Assembly: GCA_947476925.1 (NCBI GenBank)
Contig: CANJSF010000016.1
Coordinates: 1 to 64,000 of the forward strand
DNA from: Rhodospirillaceae bacterium
Lineage (GTDB): Bacteria > Pseudomonadota > Alphaproteobacteria > Rhodospirillales > Rhodospirillaceae
DNA: 64,000 nt
Reading direction: 5' to 3'
Every line of letters begins with the position of its first letter. Position 1 is the stretch's first letter. Shown one piece after another: positions 57,025 to 64,000 of the stretch. The translations under genes were made by a program, and so were the position numbers. The notes beneath the pieces were generated by a model that saw nothing but the letters and a program-made list of their open reading frames with translations, made no database searches and was not told the DNA's origin.

Positions 57025-57264
57025 ATGACCAGCCCGACCGTTGAATTATCGGTTGCTGCCACCAGCGAAGAATTAGTGCTGCTGTCGGCCGCAGCTCACA
57101 AATGCCGTATGTCATTGCGCGATTTCTTGCGGCTTCAGGTCATGGCGGCAGCGAAGCTGGCTGCAAAAACCGACAAAGCTGACGTTTCACCCAGTCAATC
57201 CCCGAACCTTGGATTAGCCGATACGTTTGCAAGCAACGGACTTCGGCCCGTCTTTTTGCCCTAA
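57025..57264 (+). CDS. small protein of unknown function
   Basis: The 79-residue product is not recognised. It starts with a short strand-like segment (TVELSVAATSEELVLLSAAA), has a helical middle with RMSLRDFLRLQV that resembles the DNA-binding antitoxin fold of ribbon-helix-helix proteins, and ends in a polar tail. That resemblance is weak and no toxin gene is adjacent. It is 4 bp after the HTH gene and must be co-transcribed with it and the DUF2975 gene. Confidence 0.65.
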   Translation: MTSPTVELSVAATSEELVLLSAAAHKCRMSLRDFLRLQVMAAAKLAAKTDKADVSPSQSPNLGLADTFASNGLRPVFLP

Positions 57265-57316
57265 GGACAGATCGATTCGCTTAACACATTGATTTATATA
57301 TATTTTTAATTCGCCG

Positions 57317-57350
57317 CCGACCTTGTACGAGGTCGGGAAATGTGTATATT
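57317..57350 (+). promoter_or_regulatory. hairpin and possible promoter in the rpsF leader region
   Basis: CCGACCT (57317-57323) pairs perfectly with AGGTCGG (57330-57336) around TGTACG. Overlapping it are TTGTAC (57323-57328) and TATATT (57345-57350) at 16-bp spacing, a possible sigma-70 promoter. The remaining 100 nt to rpsF is GC-rich with several CCG and GGTCGGC words that could form the S6:S18 autoregulatory leader known from other bacteria; I cannot fold it with confidence. Confidence 0.35.
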
Positions 57351-57453
57351 CCGCGCCTTCCATAGCTCCTTGCCGTCCTCCTCGTGGGGTCGGCTATGTC
57401 GGGCGCCGATGGTCGGCGACCAGACGAGACAAGCCACAAGGAGTCCAAGAGCA

Positions 57454-58008
57454 ATGGCTTTATACGAAAGCGTTGTGATCGCGCGCCAAGATCTCTCGAC
57501 TGCTCAGGTCGATACACTCGGCGACGAACTCACCAAGATCCTGTCTGAAGGCGGCGCGAAAGTCACCAAACGCGAAAATTGGGGACTGCGCTCGTTGAAT
57601 TTCCGCATCAAGAAAAACCGGAAGGGTCACTACTTGATGTTCAATCTCGATGCGCCGTCAACGGCGGTAGTCGAGTATGAGCGTCGTATGCGCATCAATG
57701 AAGATGTGTTGCGCTACCTGACCGTGAAGGTCGATGAGCTTGAAGAAGGCCCCTCGGCAGTCATGCAAAACAAAGATCGCGGCGAACGTGAAGAACGTGG
57801 CGGCTTCGGTGGCGGTGGCCGCGGTGGCTTCGGCGGTGGTGGCGGCTTCGGCGGCGGTGGCCGCGGCGGCTTTGGCGGTGGTGACCGCGGTGGTTTCGGT
57901 GGCGGCGGTGGCCGCGGTGGCTTTGGCGGCGGCGGTGGCCGCGGCGGTCACTTCGAGTCGGGCCGACGCTCTTCAGCGCCGGGCTCATCTGACGCATCGG
58001 GAGCCTGA
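57454..58008 (+). CDS. rpsF: 30S ribosomal protein S6 with glycine-rich RGG-like tail
   Basis: The first 95 residues are a standard S6 (opening [18 protein letters not shown]18-binding [15 protein letters not shown]). After an acidic/basic segment (KDRGEREER) the protein continues with about 50 residues made of FGGGG, RGG and DRGG repeats (116-165) and a Ser-rich end, giving 184 residues against about 95-135 for most S6. S6 binds 16S rRNA as a dimer with S18 in the platform; the tail has the composition of RGG/FGG RNA-binding segments. I start at ATG 57454, with AAGGAG upstream. It is the first gene of rpsF-rpsR-DUF2232-rplI. Confidence 0.95.
   Translation: MALYESVVIARQDLSTAQVDTLGDELTKILSEGGAKVTKRENWGLRSLNFRIKKNRKGHYLMFNLDAPSTAVVEYERRMRINEDVLRYLTVKVDELEEGPSAVMQNKDRGEREERGGFGGGGRGGFGGGGGFGGGGRGGFGGGDRGGFGGGGGRGGFGGGGGRGGHFESGRRSSAPGSSDASGA
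57799..57948 (+). repeat. degenerate tandem repeat encoding the S6 glycine-rich tail
   Basis: About 150 bp of degenerate units of the type CGCGGTGGCTTCGGCGGTGG encode the Gly/Phe/Arg tail of S6. The units differ mainly at third positions (GGT/GGC, TTC/TTT), so the repeat is maintained at protein level. Repeat-number changes would stay in frame because units are multiples of 3. Confidence 0.85.
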
Positions 58009-58010
58009 TC

Positions 58011-58247
58011 ATGAACAAAACACGTCGTCCATTTTTTCGTCGTCGTAAGTCATGCCCGTTCACCGGCGTGAATGCGCCAAAGATCGATTTCAAAGACGTG
58101 CGGTTGCTGTCGCGCTACATCTCTGAGCGCGGCAAAATCGTACCCAGCAGAATCACTGCGGTGTCGACTAAGAAGCAACGCGAACTAGCCCGTGCGATCA
58201 AGCGCGCGCGCTTTCTCGCTTTGCTGCCTTACGTCATCGCGACCTGA
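58011..58247 (+). CDS. rpsR: 30S ribosomal protein S18
   Basis: The 78-residue basic protein has the S18 core [42 protein letters not shown] (in outline) and the [14 protein letters not shown] end. It binds 16S rRNA with S6. It follows rpsF by 2 bp. Only one Cys is present, so it is the zinc-free form. Confidence 0.97.
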   Translation: MNKTRRPFFRRRKSCPFTGVNAPKIDFKDVRLLSRYISERGKIVPSRITAVSTKKQRELARAIKRARFLALLPYVIAT

Positions 58248-58300
58248 TGCGGAACGGCGCGCGGGCCTACTCTTTGACGAAGGCCCGCTGCCGGTAACTT

Positions 58301-59254
58301 ATGAACCGCTCTGCGCTTTTGGCTGTAGCCGCTGGCGCGTTTGGTGCCACCTTGATGGTGGCTGCGCTGCAGGGCTCGTTCTTGGGCGTGGCGTTCGGAT
58401 TGTTGTTTTCGTCGATGCCGCTCGCGATGGCGGTGTTGGGTTTAGGCCCAGCATACTTGCCAGTGGCGGTCATGAGTGGAGCGGTCACAGTCGCTGTTCT
58501 GACGGGCTCGTTTGTCGGACCAGTGATTTACTTCCTGAATGACGTTCTGCCGGTTGCGTTGTTGACGCGGCTGGTCAGATCCGAGGCAGGACAGGCACTA
58601 CCCAGCGGCGTGCTGGTCGGGCGAAGCGTTACCTTGCTCGGCATTCTGGCGGCGGTGTTGGTGGCCATGGTTCTAGTGTTAATGCCGATTGGCCCTGAGG
58701 GTCTTGAGGCAACACTGAGAGCCGGAATTGATAAAGCGCTGGCCGAGGTAGCCCAGCGCGCGACAGCAGAGCCCGCCCGAGTTGCGGCTGCGCTGAAAAC
58801 GTTGGAGGCCACGGCGGTTTTTTTGCCCGGCGCGGCGGGATGGAATTGGTGCTTGCGGGCGATTGCAAGTGCTGCGGCGGCTCAGGCGATTTTGATGCGC
58901 TTGGGTCATGCGTTGGGACCAACGCCCAGTTATCGCCAAATGGCGGTGCCGGGATGGTTCCTCGCGGTGTTCTGGGCGGTGATCCTGTTGGGATGGCTCA
59001 GCTCAGGCGATGTCAGTTTCATCGCCAAGAACGCCGCCGGTGTGTTGTGTTTGCCTTGGGTGCTGCAGGGCCTGGCTTTGGTTCATAGCGCGCTGGGGCG
59101 AAAAGCGAATGCCAGCTTCTGGCTGGTTGGGTTTTATATGTTGGCCTTGTCGACGGCGACGGTGTCGTTTGCGATTTTGGTCGGCGCTGGTGTAGCGGAT
59201 CATTTTTTAAAGCTGCGGGAACGGATGGATGTCCCAAAGCAAGGAGGCGTGTGA
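58301..59254 (+). CDS. DUF2232 family membrane protein
   Basis: The 317-residue protein has about eight hydrophobic helices and fits the DUF2232 (YybS-like) family, which is regularly found between rpsR and rplI in alphaproteobacteria. The function is unknown; S-component-like transport folds have been suggested for relatives. Its stop codon overlaps the rplI start (TGATG), so it is translated within the ribosomal protein operon. The low conservation of the central loop (about 140-185) is typical. Confidence 0.85.
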   Translation: MNRSALLAVAAGAFGATLMVAALQGSFLGVAFGLLFSSMPLAMAVLGLGPAYLPVAVMSGAVTVAVLTGSFVGPVIYFLNDVLPVALLTRLVRSEAGQALPSGVLVGRSVTLLGILAAVLVAMVLVLMPIGPEGLEATLRAGIDKALAEVAQRATAEPARVAAALKTLEATAVFLPGAAGWNWCLRAIASAAAAQAILMRLGHALGPTPSYRQMAVPGWFLAVFWAVILLGWLSSGDVSFIAKNAAGVLCLPWVLQGLALVHSALGRKANASFWLVGFYMLALSTATVSFAILVGAGVADHFLKLRERMDVPKQGGV

Positions 59255-59817
59255 TGCAAGTGATTTTGTTGGAACGTATCGAGCGTTTGGGTTCTTTGGG
59301 TGAAGTGGTGAACGTGAAGCCAGGCTTTGCGCGCAACTTTCTTTTGCCCAAGAAAAAAGCCCTGCGCGCAAATAAAGACAACATGGCGTATTTCGAAACC
59401 AAACGCGCCGAATTGGAAGCATTGAACGCCAAGCATCGCGAAGACGCACAAGGCACCGCCGGCAAGCTTGACGGCTACAAGTTAGTGCTGGTCCGTCAGG
59501 CCGGTGAAGGTGGTCAATTGTACGGCTCGGTGAGCTCTCGTGATATCGCTGACGCGCTGATCGAACACAAGTTCAAGGTCGAGCGCAACCAAGTGGTGCT
59601 GGCCAATCCGATTAAAGTCTTGGGCGTGACGAAAGTGCCCGTCCGACTTCATGCTGATGTGAAAGTAACAATCGAGGTGACGGTTGCGCGCTCGATGGAA
59701 AAGGCAGATCTCGAAGCCGCCCAGGCCGCCAGCATGTTGGAACGTGCCGAAGACGCCGAGAAATTGCTGAGCGATGTGGCCACCGAAACGCCCGCCGAGG
59801 AAGCCACGGCAGCTTAG
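59254..59817 (+). CDS. rplI: 50S ribosomal protein L9
   Basis: The 187-residue protein has the L9 N-terminal domain (VILLERIERLGSLGEVVNVKPGFARNFLLP in outline), the long connecting helix and the C-terminal RNA-binding domain with GGQLYGSVSSRDIADAL. About 35 extra C-terminal residues (acidic, ending EEATAA) extend beyond the usual 150. AAGGAGG precedes the ATG at 59254. It closes the rpsF-rpsR-DUF2232-rplI operon before a strong terminator. Confidence 0.96.
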   Translation: MQVILLERIERLGSLGEVVNVKPGFARNFLLPKKKALRANKDNMAYFETKRAELEALNAKHREDAQGTAGKLDGYKLVLVRQAGEGGQLYGSVSSRDIADALIEHKFKVERNQVVLANPIKVLGVTKVPVRLHADVKVTIEVTVARSMEKADLEAAQAASMLERAEDAEKLLSDVATETPAEEATAA

Positions 59818-59842
59818 TTCTGCAACGCAACACAAAAATCTT

Positions 59843-59880
59843 AACCGGCGCAGATTTAACCATCTGCGCCGGTTTTGTTT
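59843..59880 (+). terminator. rho-independent terminator of the rpsF-rplI operon
   Basis: AACCGGCGCAGAT (59843-59855) pairs perfectly over 13 bp with ATCTGCGCCGGTT (59862-59874) around TTAACC, followed by TTGTTTTG. It is 25 bp after the rplI stop. Confidence 0.92.
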
Positions 59881-59943
59881 TGGTGGCAGGACGCATCTAA
59901 GCCCTTATATAACCTCATTCCCCGTTGATCTGAGGCACACCCC

Positions 59944-60978
59944 ATGACTGCACAAATCCCCGTGACTGTTCTGACTGGCTATTTGGGTGCAGGTAAAACC
60001 ACACTGCTCAACCGCGTTCTTTCTGAAAACCACGGCAAAAAATTCGCTGTCATCGTCAATGAGTTTGGCGAAATCGGCATTGATAGCGACTTGGTCGTGG
60101 GGGCCGACGAAGAAGTGTTTGAGATGAACAACGGCTGCATATGCTGCACGGTGCGTGGTGACCTAATCCGCATCATCGGCGGTTTGTTGAAGCGCAAGGG
60201 CACGTTTGACGCGATCTTAGTTGAAACCACTGGCCTCGCCGATCCTGCACCTGTGGCGCAGACCTTCTTTGCCGATGAAGAGGTAAAAAAGCGCACGAAG
60301 TTGGATTCGGTGCTGACGGTCGTGGATGCCAAACATGTGATGCAGCGCCTGGAAGACAGCCCCGAAGCGGCCGATCAAATTGCCTTTGCCGATGTACTGC
60401 TGCTCAACAAGGTTGACGCCGTAACTGCCGATGAGTTGGCTATTGTAGAGCGCAAGCTGCGCGCGCTGAACCCCTTTGCCAAAATTCACAAAACCCAACG
60501 CTGCGAGATCGGCCTTGATAAAATCCTTGATCAAGGCAGCTTCGATCTGCAACGCATCATTGAAATTAAGCCAGAGTTCTTAGGTGACGATCACAATCAC
60601 CATCATCATGGCCACGACCACGACCATGACCATGGACACGACCATCACGATCACAACGAGATGAAACACTATCACGACGAAGATATGGACAGTGTCTCGC
60701 TCAGCAGCACCAAACCTTTGAACCCCGGAAAGTTTGATTCGTGGATCAATGATGTGTTGATGTCGAAAGGGCCCACCATCTTGCGTGCCAAAGGGATTTT
60801 GAACCTAGCCGATGCCGACAACCGCTATGTGTTCCAAGCGGTTCACATGATGTCTGAGGGTGCGTTCGCCGGCCCATGGCCCGCCAAGGACAAGCGCAAT
60901 AGCCGCATGGTTTTTATTGGCCGTGACCTCGACGCCGAAGCCTTGAAGCAAGGTTTTACCGCCTGCCAGATGGCCTAA
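59944..60978 (+). CDS. CobW/COG0523 family GTPase, metal chaperone type
   Basis: The 344-residue G3E GTPase has the P-loop GYLGAGKTT (12-20), the metal-binding CICC (65-68), the Walker B-like VETTGLADP (about 92-100), NKVD (154-157) and a C-terminal CobW_C domain. Between them (214-244) is a very His- and Asp-rich segment with 16 or so His, typical of zinc-handling COG0523 proteins and unlike CobW for cobalamin. It probably delivers zinc or another divalent metal to client enzymes. TTATATAA (59905-59912) just upstream could be a promoter element or part of a Zur-type site. It lies 7 bp before a WD40 gene. Confidence 0.9.
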   Translation: MTAQIPVTVLTGYLGAGKTTLLNRVLSENHGKKFAVIVNEFGEIGIDSDLVVGADEEVFEMNNGCICCTVRGDLIRIIGGLLKRKGTFDAILVETTGLADPAPVAQTFFADEEVKKRTKLDSVLTVVDAKHVMQRLEDSPEAADQIAFADVLLLNKVDAVTADELAIVERKLRALNPFAKIHKTQRCEIGLDKILDQGSFDLQRIIEIKPEFLGDDHNHHHHGHDHDHDHGHDHHDHNEMKHYHDEDMDSVSLSSTKPLNPGKFDSWINDVLMSKGPTILRAKGILNLADADNRYVFQAVHMMSEGAFAGPWPAKDKRNSRMVFIGRDLDAEALKQGFTACQMA

Positions 60979-60985
60979 ACAAAAC

Positions 60986-62038
60986 ATGTCAGCTGGAGCG
61001 CCACTCGTAGAAAGCAAAGGCCTGTCGTGGGCGTTGGACGCTTATGTGATTGGCGCCGCCGCCACACCTGATAGCCGATTTTTTGTATGCTCGCTGGGAG
61101 ATGGCACAGTTCGCGTGCTTGATCTGACCGATGCCGCCAAAGGCTTCACGGCATATCAGATTCACAAAGGCGGTTCGTTATGCTTCGCGCCCGACATCGA
61201 GGCGGGCTCGCATTTGTCGGGCGGTGATGACGGCAAGCTGGTAAAGGTCAAACTTGATGGGTCGACTGAAATCATTGCCGACCTTGGCCGCAAATGGATC
61301 GAACATGTCACGAGCCACCCGGACGCTGGCTTTCGCGCTTATGCGTCGGGCAAAGAAGCTTATGTACTGGGTAAGAAAAAGGGCGATGAACCACGCAAGA
61401 TCACCCTGGAAACATCTGTCGGCGGCCTAGCCATCAATCCCAAAGGCAAACGCATCGCTATCGCGCACTACAACGCCGTGAATCTTTATTGGCTTGCCGC
61501 CAAAGACGGCCAGCCGCAAGTGTTGCCGTGGAAAGGCTCGCACCTGCAAACGACCTGGAGCCCCGATGGCGACTACGTTGTCACTGCCATGCAAGAGAAC
61601 GCGTTGCATGGTTGGCGCCTATCCGACGGTCAACATTTTCGCATGCAGGGCTATGCAGCAAAAATTCGCGCCATGTCATTCCCCAAGCGCGGGCATTTGT
61701 TAGCCACTGGCGGAGCAGACACTGTCATATGTTGGCCGTTTACCGGCGGTGGGCCCATGGGCAAAGAGCCCTCGGAATTCGGCGGCATGGTCAATGGCCC
61801 GCCGGTCACTGCGGTCTTGGCGCACCCAAAGTTGGATGCCATCGCCGCAGGCTTTGAAAACGGCAAAGTTATTGTCGGCCAGCCTGGCAGCACGCGTGTG
61901 ATGCCGATCGTTACCCCCGCGAAGGATAAAGAGCCCAGCGCAGTTTCTGTGCTGGCGTGGACGCCAGACGGGGATCGCTTGCTGGCGGGGACCGAAGCGG
62001 GCGACGTTCACGTGGTCGACTTTCGCTCGCTGGCTTAA
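60986..62038 (+). CDS. WD40 repeat protein
   Basis: The 350-residue protein has WD40-like blades throughout (for example SLGDGTVRVLDL, SGGDDGKLVKVKLDG, LQTTWSPDGDYVVTAMQENALHGWRL, LAWTPDGDRLLAGTEAGDVHVVDF), enough for one seven-bladed propeller. No signal peptide or membrane segment is seen. It is 7 bp after the COG0523 GTPase gene; WD40 genes accompany this GTPase in several alphaproteobacteria, which suggests that the two act together in metal delivery, but the function is unproven. Its 3' end lies 3 bp from the convergent MFS gene. Confidence 0.88.
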   Translation: MSAGAPLVESKGLSWALDAYVIGAAATPDSRFFVCSLGDGTVRVLDLTDAAKGFTAYQIHKGGSLCFAPDIEAGSHLSGGDDGKLVKVKLDGSTEIIADLGRKWIEHVTSHPDAGFRAYASGKEAYVLGKKKGDEPRKITLETSVGGLAINPKGKRIAIAHYNAVNLYWLAAKDGQPQVLPWKGSHLQTTWSPDGDYVVTAMQENALHGWRLSDGQHFRMQGYAAKIRAMSFPKRGHLLATGGADTVICWPFTGGGPMGKEPSEFGGMVNGPPVTAVLAHPKLDAIAAGFENGKVIVGQPGSTRVMPIVTPAKDKEPSAVSVLAWTPDGDRLLAGTEAGDVHVVDFRSLA

Positions 62039-62041
62039 AAC

Positions 62042-63262
62042 TTAGCCTGCCTTATCCTGAGGAAGCTTCATCCGAAAGGTCAGCAGCAGCGCGATTAGCG
62101 ATAGCGAACCTGCAATCAGCAGCGCTTCGTTTGGGCTCGTCAGGCGCGCAACCGTTCCCCAGAGTGGCGAGCCAAATGCATAGCCACTCATCAGAACCAA
62201 GTTGAGTAACGCGAGGCCGCGGCCGCGGATTTCATCGGGCAATATCATCTGTGCGCCGATCTGCATCGATGACATGACAAAGAACCAAGTAAATCCCACC
62301 ACGAAGGTCAGAACTCCGAGGGCAAAGATCGACGACACAAGCGCCATCGAAATAAAGGCCAAAGCATTTATGCCAACGGCCCAGCTGACGATGACCTCGC
62401 GCGAGCGGCCAAGGGCTAAACGTGGAAAACAGAACACGCCGGAAATAGCCCCTAGGCCCATAAAGCTAAACACCGTGCCGAAGTCATCTGCTTCGGGCAC
62501 TTTCACTGGTAAAAGAGCGAGCAAAATTGACGACACGGTGAAAAAAAGGCCACCGCGGATCAAGACTGCACGGAACAGAGCCGATGTTTTGGCATACCTA
62601 AACGCACCAAAGAGCAACGATAGAAATGGCTGAGGTGTCGTGCGTGGTCGCGTTGGGGCTTTCCACGAATAAAGAGCCGCGATTACACCAATATAGCTGA
62701 GCGCATTAAAAGCCATGATACCGACGGCGCCAAAAGCCGGAATGAGTGCACCCGCTAAAGACGGCCCTAAAATACGAGCGCCATTATTGGTCAAAGAATA
62801 GATAGCGACCGCTTGTGGCACTTCTTTTATACCTACCAGGTCAGCCCAAATTGCCGACTGCGACGGCGTATTGAGCGCAAAGCCAATCGCAAAAAACGCC
62901 AACAAAGCAAGGAGTGCCACGCCGTTCTGCACATCTGCGAGCACCAAGATGGTGACTGCGCACGATGCCAACATCATCCAGCATTGCGAAAACATCATGA
63001 ATTTACGACGGTCGAGCATATCGACCCACGTACCCGCCGGCAGCAAGAGCAGCGCCGGCGGAATGAAAAGCGAGGTCTGCACTAACGAGACCATAAACGG
63101 ATCAGCATTGGTCCAGATGCGCATGAGGTACGCAGCAGCCACTGTTTGCATCCAATACCCAGTGTTGGACACCGCCATCGCAGCCATGAGGTTGCGAAAC
63201 GCCGGGCGTTTTAGCGGCGTCCAAAGCGATTGGGGTTTGTCGGGCGAGTCGGTCACATGCAT
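62042..63262 (-). CDS. MFS transporter (EntS-like family)
   Basis: The product has 12 membrane helices and the pattern of the EntS/DUF894-type exporters: WTPLKRPAFRNLMAAMAVSNTGYWMQTVAAAYLM (outline) at the N-terminus, followed by the loop 2-3 motif GTWVDMLDRRKFMM. It is probably a drug or small-molecule exporter; no substrate can be assigned. I favour the ATG at 63262 (406 residues) because family members start shortly before this motif; in-frame ATGs at 63322 and 63337 would add 20-25 residues. It is divergent from dnaB. Confidence 0.85.
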   Translation of the reverse strand: MHVTDSPDKPQSLWTPLKRPAFRNLMAAMAVSNTGYWMQTVAAAYLMRIWTNADPFMVSLVQTSLFIPPALLLLPAGTWVDMLDRRKFMMFSQCWMMLASCAVTILVLADVQNGVALLALLAFFAIGFALNTPSQSAIWADLVGIKEVPQAVAIYSLTNNGARILGPSLAGALIPAFGAVGIMAFNALSYIGVIAALYSWKAPTRPRTTPQPFLSLLFGAFRYAKTSALFRAVLIRGGLFFTVSSILLALLPVKVPEADDFGTVFSFMGLGAISGVFCFPRLALGRSREVIVSWAVGINALAFISMALVSSIFALGVLTFVVGFTWFFVMSSMQIGAQMILPDEIRGRGLALLNLVLMSGYAFGSPLWGTVARLTSPNEALLIAGSLSLIALLLTFRMKLPQDKAG

Positions 63263-63382
63263 CCAACTTTTATTTGTGTGATGCCAGCCATAGCATGCGA
63301 TGAAGCTGGCTTTTTCGGGCATCCGCCGTTCGCTCATGCGGCGAACATGTTGCAGAATCCAACATTGCCCCCAGCTTTAAGG

Positions 63383-63391
63383 TTATCCACA
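63383..63391 (+). promoter_or_regulatory. perfect DnaA box upstream of dnaB
   Basis: TTATCCACA, an exact consensus DnaA box, lies 75 bp before the dnaB start codon and is followed by an A-rich stretch (63394-63410, AAAAAAAATATTTTATAC) that can serve as a -10 region. DnaA may regulate dnaB here. A single box does not make an origin. Confidence 0.5.
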
Positions 63392-63465
63392 AGGCAAAAA
63401 AAATATTTTATACGATTGAGCGTTATTCTTTGGCGTGGCGGCATGCGCCTGACTATGACGACACC

Positions 63466-64000
63466 ATGAATTCCCCACTTTTAAAACCCATCGACACTAG
63501 TGGCCCCGTGTCGTCGGCGTTCCGTGCGCCGCCCCAGAACATCGATGCCGAAAAGGCATTGCTGGGCGCAATTATGATGAACAATCGCGCGTTCGAGCGG
63601 GTTTCGGATTTTCTTTACCCCGAGCATTTTACTGACCCGGCCAATGCACGCATTTACGAAGCGTGCATGCGCCTACTCGAACAAGGCCACCAAGCCAACC
63701 CCGTCACGCTCAAAACATACCTCGAGCGCGACGAGGCAATTATTGCTGCTGGTGGCATGGCATATATCGCCGCTCTGGCGGGAACTGTGGTTACAGTCAT
63801 CAATGCAGGCGACTACGGTAAGCTCATCTATGACCTATTTATCCGCCGCCAACTGATTGCGCTAGGCGACGACATGGTCAATGACGCCTTTGACGTCTTG
63901 CCCGATGAAACCGCGCTTCATCAAATCGAAAAATCTGAGCAGAAATTATTTGACCTGGCATCGAGCGGGAATACCGAGGGCGGATTCCAAAGCTTTGAAC
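63466..64000 (+). CDS. dnaB: replicative DNA helicase DnaB, 3' end outside window
   Basis: From the ATG at 63466 an open frame runs to the window edge, encoding 178 residues. These are the N-terminal DnaB domain: PPQNIDAEKALLGAIMMNNRA (outline, about 22-42), FYPEHF-like LYPEHFTDPANARIYEA, and YGKLIYDLFIRRQLI; the RecA-like ATPase core lies beyond the window. DnaB unwinds DNA at the replication fork as a hexamer and is loaded by DnaA/DnaC-type factors. Placement soon after rplI is usual. It is divergent from the MFS gene. Confidence 0.95.
   Translation, partial: MNSPLLKPIDTSGPVSSAFRAPPQNIDAEKALLGAIMMNNRAFERVSDFLYPEHFTDPANARIYEACMRLLEQGHQANPVTLKTYLERDEAIIAAGGMAYIAALAGTVVTVINAGDYGKLIYDLFIRRQLIALGDDMVNDAFDVLPDETALHQIEKSEQKLFDLASSGNTEGGFQSFE

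Noticed and set aside
57025-57264. toxin-antitoxin module
   Set aside because: The small protein only loosely resembles an antitoxin and neither neighbour looks like a toxin.
59905-59912. TTATATAA as a Zur operator
   Set aside because: Only eight palindromic bases match; it may simply be a -10 element, so it is mentioned with the gene but not listed as an operator.

Overview
The window reads as a chromosomal segment of an alphaproteobacterium with an outer membrane, of moderately high GC. I infer this from gene order: miaA-ilvB-ilvH-ilvC-leuA, mreB-mreC-mreD-mrdA-rodA, fabD-fabG-acpP-fabF-mltG, lptF-lptD-surA-pdxA-ksgA beside gmk and yicC, and rpsF-rpsR-DUF2232-rplI followed by dnaB are all arrangements familiar from that class. 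I cannot name the genus. No phage, transposase, CRISPR array or rRNA was found, and there is one tRNA (Lys, CTT).

Layout. 1-4.7 kb: a truncated DUF1501 gene, a DUF1800 gene and a membrane glycosyltransferase. 5-9.4 kb: a minus-strand operon of exported proteins (TonB-dependent receptor, exported VOC protein, Tat-exported M24 protein), flanked by two similar 45-bp direct repeats. 9.9-15.6 kb: tRNA-Lys and the complete elongasome operon. 15.7-23.4 kb: branched-chain amino acid synthesis (leuA, ilvC, ilvH, ilvB) with miaA and a DUF1015 gene. This block carries two probable attenuation leaders, one of which includes an unreported-looking 46-codon ORF ahead of leuA. 23.6-36.7 kb: accessory genes (secreted unknown, exported SDR, PhyH dioxygenase, alpha/beta hydrolase, pepA, a lone CoxL-like molybdoenzyme subunit, cysQ, tsaC, an FAD-dependent dehydrogenase, a second exported VOC protein, an OmpA porin). 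36.8-43.9 kb: outer-membrane biogenesis (lptF, lptD, surA) with pdxA and ksgA; lptG is absent from its usual place. 43.9-56 kb: gmk, yicC, then a signalling/transport insert, then mltG and the fatty-acid synthesis cluster. The insert holds a PAS-GGDEF-EAL protein with a frameshift, a receiver protein, a KaiB-like protein, an SDR and two TerC proteins. 56.2-64 kb: a small membrane-protein/HTH operon, the ribosomal protein operon with an unusual glycine-rich S6 tail, a COG0523 GTPase with a WD40 partner, an MFS carrier, and the start of dnaB with a DnaA box in front.

Most of the window is housekeeping: envelope synthesis (lipid precursor supply, peptidoglycan elongation, LPS and outer-membrane protein assembly), translation, and Ile/Leu/Val synthesis. 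The points most worth a second look are the leuA leader ORF with its stop codon inside a strong hairpin, the terminator-like hairpin between miaA and ilvB, the response regulator/KaiB pair without KaiC facing a c-di-GMP enzyme, the repeat-flanked receptor operon, and the RGG-like S6 tail.
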